Assembly: GCA_019456345.1 (NCBI GenBank)
Contig: VRUB01000004.1
Coordinates: 1 to 45,866 of the forward strand
Length of the DNA stretch: 45,866 nucleotides
Origin: Nitrospira sp.
Lineage (GTDB): Bacteria; Pseudomonadota; Gammaproteobacteria; Acidiferrobacterales; SPGG2
Reading direction: 5' to 3'
Part shown: piece by piece, positions 42,451 through 45,866 of the stretch
Layout: each line of letters begins with the position of its first letter
Numbering within the stretch: position 1 is the first letter of the stretch
The notes under the pieces: generated by a model
Database searches by the model: none
What the model was told of the DNA's origin: nothing
What the model saw: only the letters and a program-made list of their open reading frames with translations
Translations under genes and position numbers: made by a program

Positions 42451-44057
42451 CAGTTTTCCGATAATTTGAACTGGAAAAGCTCGAATGCGTCCGTGGCCTC
42501 GATCCGCTTGGTGGCGCGGATTTTGTGTCCGACTTCGCCGTCATCCAGGTACAAATGCCGATCGGGTTTGAATATACCCTTGTACGTGACTAATCTCTGC
42601 GTTCGATTTAGCGTCTTGATTCGGGGGAGCAGTAATGCCGGTAGGAAATCACCATCAGCGTGGTCGTCGGTCAAAATCTTAATGGCGACGGGATCCGCGG
42701 TCGGGGCCAGACGACTGACCCCGGCCTCGATGTCGACCGGACCCGTGCTTTTTAACCAGCGAACAATACCGATTCCCCACGCCTGATCATGCGTTCGTGA
42801 TCGTGTCGCGACGAGATCACCGACGCGCACGCTGCCTTCGCTTACGCCTGCTTTAGCCAGGGCGAAGCCGGTCGCACTTTCATCGCGCAGTACCCACGAC
42901 GAGTAGCCCGCCTGATCGGTCAGGAATGTTTCTCCGCACTCGAGTTCATCGGCCCCCGTACTCGGCGCAAACGACTTGCCACCGTTCACACAGTAATTGA
43001 TCCAGGTGATACCGATGGCGACGTCCACTTCATCGCCTTGCTTGAAGTCAGTTCTAGGAAAAGAACGCGTGGGGTTGATGCCCCAGACCTTGATCATCCG
43101 TCCCAGCATGTCCCGTGCATCGTCGGTGAAAAAGTCGACCTCCAAGCCCTTCGGGTCAGGTTGGTGGCCTTTTCGCAGGGCCGTGAGTTGCTGATGGATC
43201 ACCTGTGCCAGCTCAATTGAGTTCAACAAACGATAGCGCTGGGGCTCCTGAACATCGGCTTCGCGGGTGTAAACTTGTCCGCCGCTGTCGCTTTGCTGGT
43301 CGATTAGAAACTGACATTTCTGGTCATAATACTTCGTGGCTGCCTGTAACTGCGCGATCGGGGCCCAGCGATCCAGATAGCGCCGTACCTTCTCGGTCAT
43401 TCGTGCCGGCAGATGGTACGGATTGCTCAGATCGACCAGCACGGACTGTTTATAGACATGGCTGATGCTGCTATTTGGTACGGTGTCGTTAAGCGGATCG
43501 GCGACCGGCATGTCCGCCGCACCATTTCGTTCTGCGTACGTATACAGCTGATGAATCTCGCGCCAGATGCCTTCCGGGTACGACGTGTAGACCTGATACG
43601 ACGTGACCAGGATCTCCGTCAAGTAGCGGATCGCGCGTTGGATCGCGACGATGAGCTCCGTGGCGGGTTTGCCGGCTGAGGGTTGATCATTTCGCAGAGC
43701 GGCGTTGAGCACTATGCGTTTGTAGCCATAGGACATTTCAACCTGGAGCTGACGGACTTGCCCCGCCGCGGTCTTGCTTTTTTCGTTCATTGGGAGCGCT
43801 TGGCCCAGGTACTGGCGCTGCAGTTCCCGGCAGATTTTATCGACGGGGACACGATACAGCTCCAGCAACGTCAGTCTTCGCTCATCATCAATCTCGCTGC
43901 GATTGAGGCTTGACAGCAACTTGTACACGCTGCGGCGAGAGTCAGGAGCATTGAGGAGCGGGAGTTGCGCAAGCTGTTCTTCCAGCCGGGCAGGATGCGT
44001 CTCAACGTCGCTGGCGGATGTCGCGCCTTCATCCGGCACGGTGAGCGTGAGGGCCAT
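42450..44057 (-). CDS. Conserved-looking protein with possible C-terminal PilZ-like domain
   Basis: 535 aa; WVLRDESATGFALAKAGVSEGSVRVGDLVATR...WGIGIVRWLKSTG resembles a PilZ-like barrel; N-terminal 350 aa unassigned. Confidence 0.7.
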   Translation of the reverse strand: MALTLTVPDEGATSASDVETHPARLEEQLAQLPLLNAPDSRRSVYKLLSSLNRSEIDDERRLTLLELYRVPVDKICRELQRQYLGQALPMNEKSKTAAGQVRQLQVEMSYGYKRIVLNAALRNDQPSAGKPATELIVAIQRAIRYLTEILVTSYQVYTSYPEGIWREIHQLYTYAERNGAADMPVADPLNDTVPNSSISHVYKQSVLVDLSNPYHLPARMTEKVRRYLDRWAPIAQLQAATKYYDQKCQFLIDQQSDSGGQVYTREADVQEPQRYRLLNSIELAQVIHQQLTALRKGHQPDPKGLEVDFFTDDARDMLGRMIKVWGINPTRSFPRTDFKQGDEVDVAIGITWINYCVNGGKSFAPSTGADELECGETFLTDQAGYSSWVLRDESATGFALAKAGVSEGSVRVGDLVATRSRTHDQAWGIGIVRWLKSTGPVDIEAGVSRLAPTADPVAIKILTDDHADGDFLPALLLPRIKTLNRTQRLVTYKGIFKPDRHLYLDDGEVGHKIRATKRIEATDAFELFQFKLSEN

Positions 44058-44275
44058 ATCGTCTCGTCAGGTTCTGGTCTTATGTCAGATTGTAGACAGC
44101 GCAGCGCCCCGTGCCAATTTCCCAATTATGCGGGTGTCGGCGCAGCACACCCCTGTTGCGTGAACGCAAGACACGATCGCACATCGGTATGCGCTTTGCA
44201 CGCTCGACCCACTGCAGCGACATCTTTAGAATTCGATGGCATTGAGTGCCCGGTGGCAGCGCTGGATAAAACTTT

Positions 44276-44689
44276 ATGAAATCTCGGATGCTCTGGCTTT
44301 CGGCCGCCATACTCTATTATGGCGCTATGCTTGCGATCCAGACATGGGGGCCGGGCATGGCTCAGGTGGCGGCTCACCCCACGGCAGCAGCACCCTCGAA
44401 GGTGCTCTATGCCGTGGTCTACCTGGGCCTGGGGATGGTCCTCCTCGGGGCGGTGGCGCACGTCTTTGCGCAATCCACCGCTGCCCTGTGGCGGCCGTTG
44501 ATGCTGTGTATGGGGGCGGGCCTGGCGTTGATGCACATTTGGGTCGCGGCAGTCACGAGCGGCACTTCCATGAGCGCAGAGCTGTGGATGTCCGCCCTGC
44601 TTGGACTTGCCTTAACCGTGGTGATCACCCGCGTTGTGCCCGAGCGGATCTGGCTGCGCTGGTATGGCGTGAACGGGGGTAAGGATTGA
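44276..44689 (+). CDS. Small integral membrane protein
   Basis: 137 aa, about four hydrophobic helices. Confidence 0.7.
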   Translation: MKSRMLWLSAAILYYGAMLAIQTWGPGMAQVAAHPTAAAPSKVLYAVVYLGLGMVLLGAVAHVFAQSTAALWRPLMLCMGAGLALMHIWVAAVTSGTSMSAELWMSALLGLALTVVITRVVPERIWLRWYGVNGGKD

Positions 44690-44799
44690 GTTGTGAAGGG
44701 GAGCGTGGGTAGTACCGTGGTTGCGTGCCAGAGTGCCGATCTTCCGGGCGGCGAGCTGGGTTTCGATCGCACGCGTCTCGTGGCTGGCTCAAAGCAATT

Positions 44800-45069
44800 A
44801 TGAACCGCTGCAGGCGATACCTCATCTCAGGGAAGGTTCAAGGGGTTTTCTTTCGTGCCTCAACGCAGGATACCGCCCGGCAGCTGCAGTTGAGCGGTTT
44901 TGCCCGAAACCTGCACGATGGACGCGTCGAGGTTGTGGCATGCGGTGATGAATCCAGTTTGCGGCGGTTGGAGGCTTGGTTGAGGAAAAGCCCGGGCTAC
45001 GCCCGCGTAGACAACGTGATTGTCGAGGACATTGCAGCGCGCGCCTTCACGGACTTCGAGGCGCGTTGA
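44800..45069 (+). CDS. acyP: Acylphosphatase
   Basis: RRYLISGKVQGVFFRASTQDTARQLQLSGFARNLHDGRVEVVACG; start ATG 44800. Confidence 0.96.
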   Translation: MNRCRRYLISGKVQGVFFRASTQDTARQLQLSGFARNLHDGRVEVVACGDESSLRRLEAWLRKSPGYARVDNVIVEDIAARAFTDFEAR

Positions 45070-45071
45070 GC

Positions 45072-45647
45072 TTATTGCGGAAACCAGCGCGTGTTCCAGA
45101 GTTGAAACACGCGTGCCGGATATTTGTTCTTTCCTGTGCTTCCATTGTAGCGCGCGAGCGCGCGCACACGATTGCCATTTTCCCGGTCCAGGTAATAACG
45201 CAGGATAGTGCAGCCAAAACGCAGGTTGGTGCTGACGTGAAAAAGATTGTCTTCTGTCCTGCCGATCTCCGCGAGCCAAAACGGCATCACCTGCATTAAC
45301 CCACGCGCACCGGCGATCGAGATAGCGAACGGGTCAAAATCGCTTTCCACCTCAATAACAGCGAGGACCATTTCCGGAGTGAGCTTGGCGCGAGTGGCCT
45401 CCCGGTGAACGTTCTTGAGTAACTCAATGCGGAATATCGCGTCCGGGATCTTTTCTTCGAGTCGCCGTGACATGTCGGCGAGCCACACCCATGCATCGAA
45501 GCGGTCGTGAAAACTGTCTGTCTCATTTGCGGCGCGTTTAAGCAGTTCCTTGAGCTGCGAGTCGACTTGAGCGGGCGTTAGCGCGGCGAACGCGACCGAT
45601 GCTAGCGACAAGTAGCCCACCAGGGCGCAAACCGTGATGCGGTGCAT
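45072..45647 (-). CDS. Lytic transglycosylase (SLT domain)
   Basis: 191 aa with signal peptide; VLAVIEVESDFDPFAISIAGARGLMQVMPFW. Confidence 0.94.
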   Translation of the reverse strand: MHRITVCALVGYLSLASVAFAALTPAQVDSQLKELLKRAANETDSFHDRFDAWVWLADMSRRLEEKIPDAIFRIELLKNVHREATRAKLTPEMVLAVIEVESDFDPFAISIAGARGLMQVMPFWLAEIGRTEDNLFHVSTNLRFGCTILRYYLDRENGNRVRALARYNGSTGKNKYPARVFQLWNTRWFPQ

Positions 45648-45821
45648 ATTCTTGATTTTCTGCTAAACGGGGTGGCTATCGACATCATGAAGCATAGCCC
45701 GCGAAATGGACATTGTCAGCGGCCTGGGTGTTGGGATGCCCGGGTACCGTGAGCGCGCGACTCCGTTAGTTGTAGCGCCTACCGGCGGCTATTCTAATCG
45801 GGTTCTCGCACCCGAAGGCGA

Positions 45822-45851
45822 GGTACTTTCTTGTCGCGACAAGAAAGTACC
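45822..45851. repeat. Perfect 30-bp palindrome GGTACTTTCTTGTCG/CGACAAGAAAGTACC
   Basis: Read directly; the second half is the exact reverse complement of the first. Confidence 0.92.
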
Positions 45852-45866
45852 CAAAGAAACGCTCCC

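Overview
The window is a dense, mostly housekeeping segment of a GC-rich gammaproteobacterial-type chromosome. I read it by eye from the supplied ORF track, with no database searches. Left part: lolB (partial) / TPR lipoprotein, a divergent CstA-like transporter, hemA-prfA-prmC, a PEP-mutase-family enzyme, argB, hsp20, hslVU, msrPQ, DUF1223. Middle: an unrecognised coiled-coil protein, dodecin, DUF2007, HD-GYP, PA0069-type radical SAM, M28 peptidase, 2'-5' RNA ligase-like protein, endonuclease V, a GT2-phosphorylase-aldo/keto reductase operon, YjbQ, and an ACP-FAAL-PlsC fusion. Right part: gpmA, DUF99, ridA-diaminopropionate ammonia-lyase, DODA dioxygenase, ATL protein, purMN, CDP-alcohol phosphatidyltransferase, hda, wrbA, LysM lipoprotein, a PilZ-like protein, acylphosphatase, lytic transglycosylase. 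No tRNA, rRNA, CRISPR array, prophage or complete transposon was found. The main unexplained signals are: (1) a cluster of eroded genes: htpX with a clean internal deletion, a GIDE-family gene missing its 5' end, and yjbQ, csaA/ygjH-like and possibly a small ORF each cut by a single in-frame stop with the downstream frame still legible; (2) dispersed 7-bp periodic repeats (CAAGTNG / CNACTTG) at three gene junctions; (3) adjacent 28-bp and 19-bp tandem arrays upstream of the ATL gene; (4) a one-polypeptide ACP + fatty-acyl-AMP ligase + PlsC acyltransferase; (5) a translationally coupled GT2-nucleoside phosphorylase-like-AKR operon; (6) orphan proteins. I did not find a clearly novel defence or mobile system.
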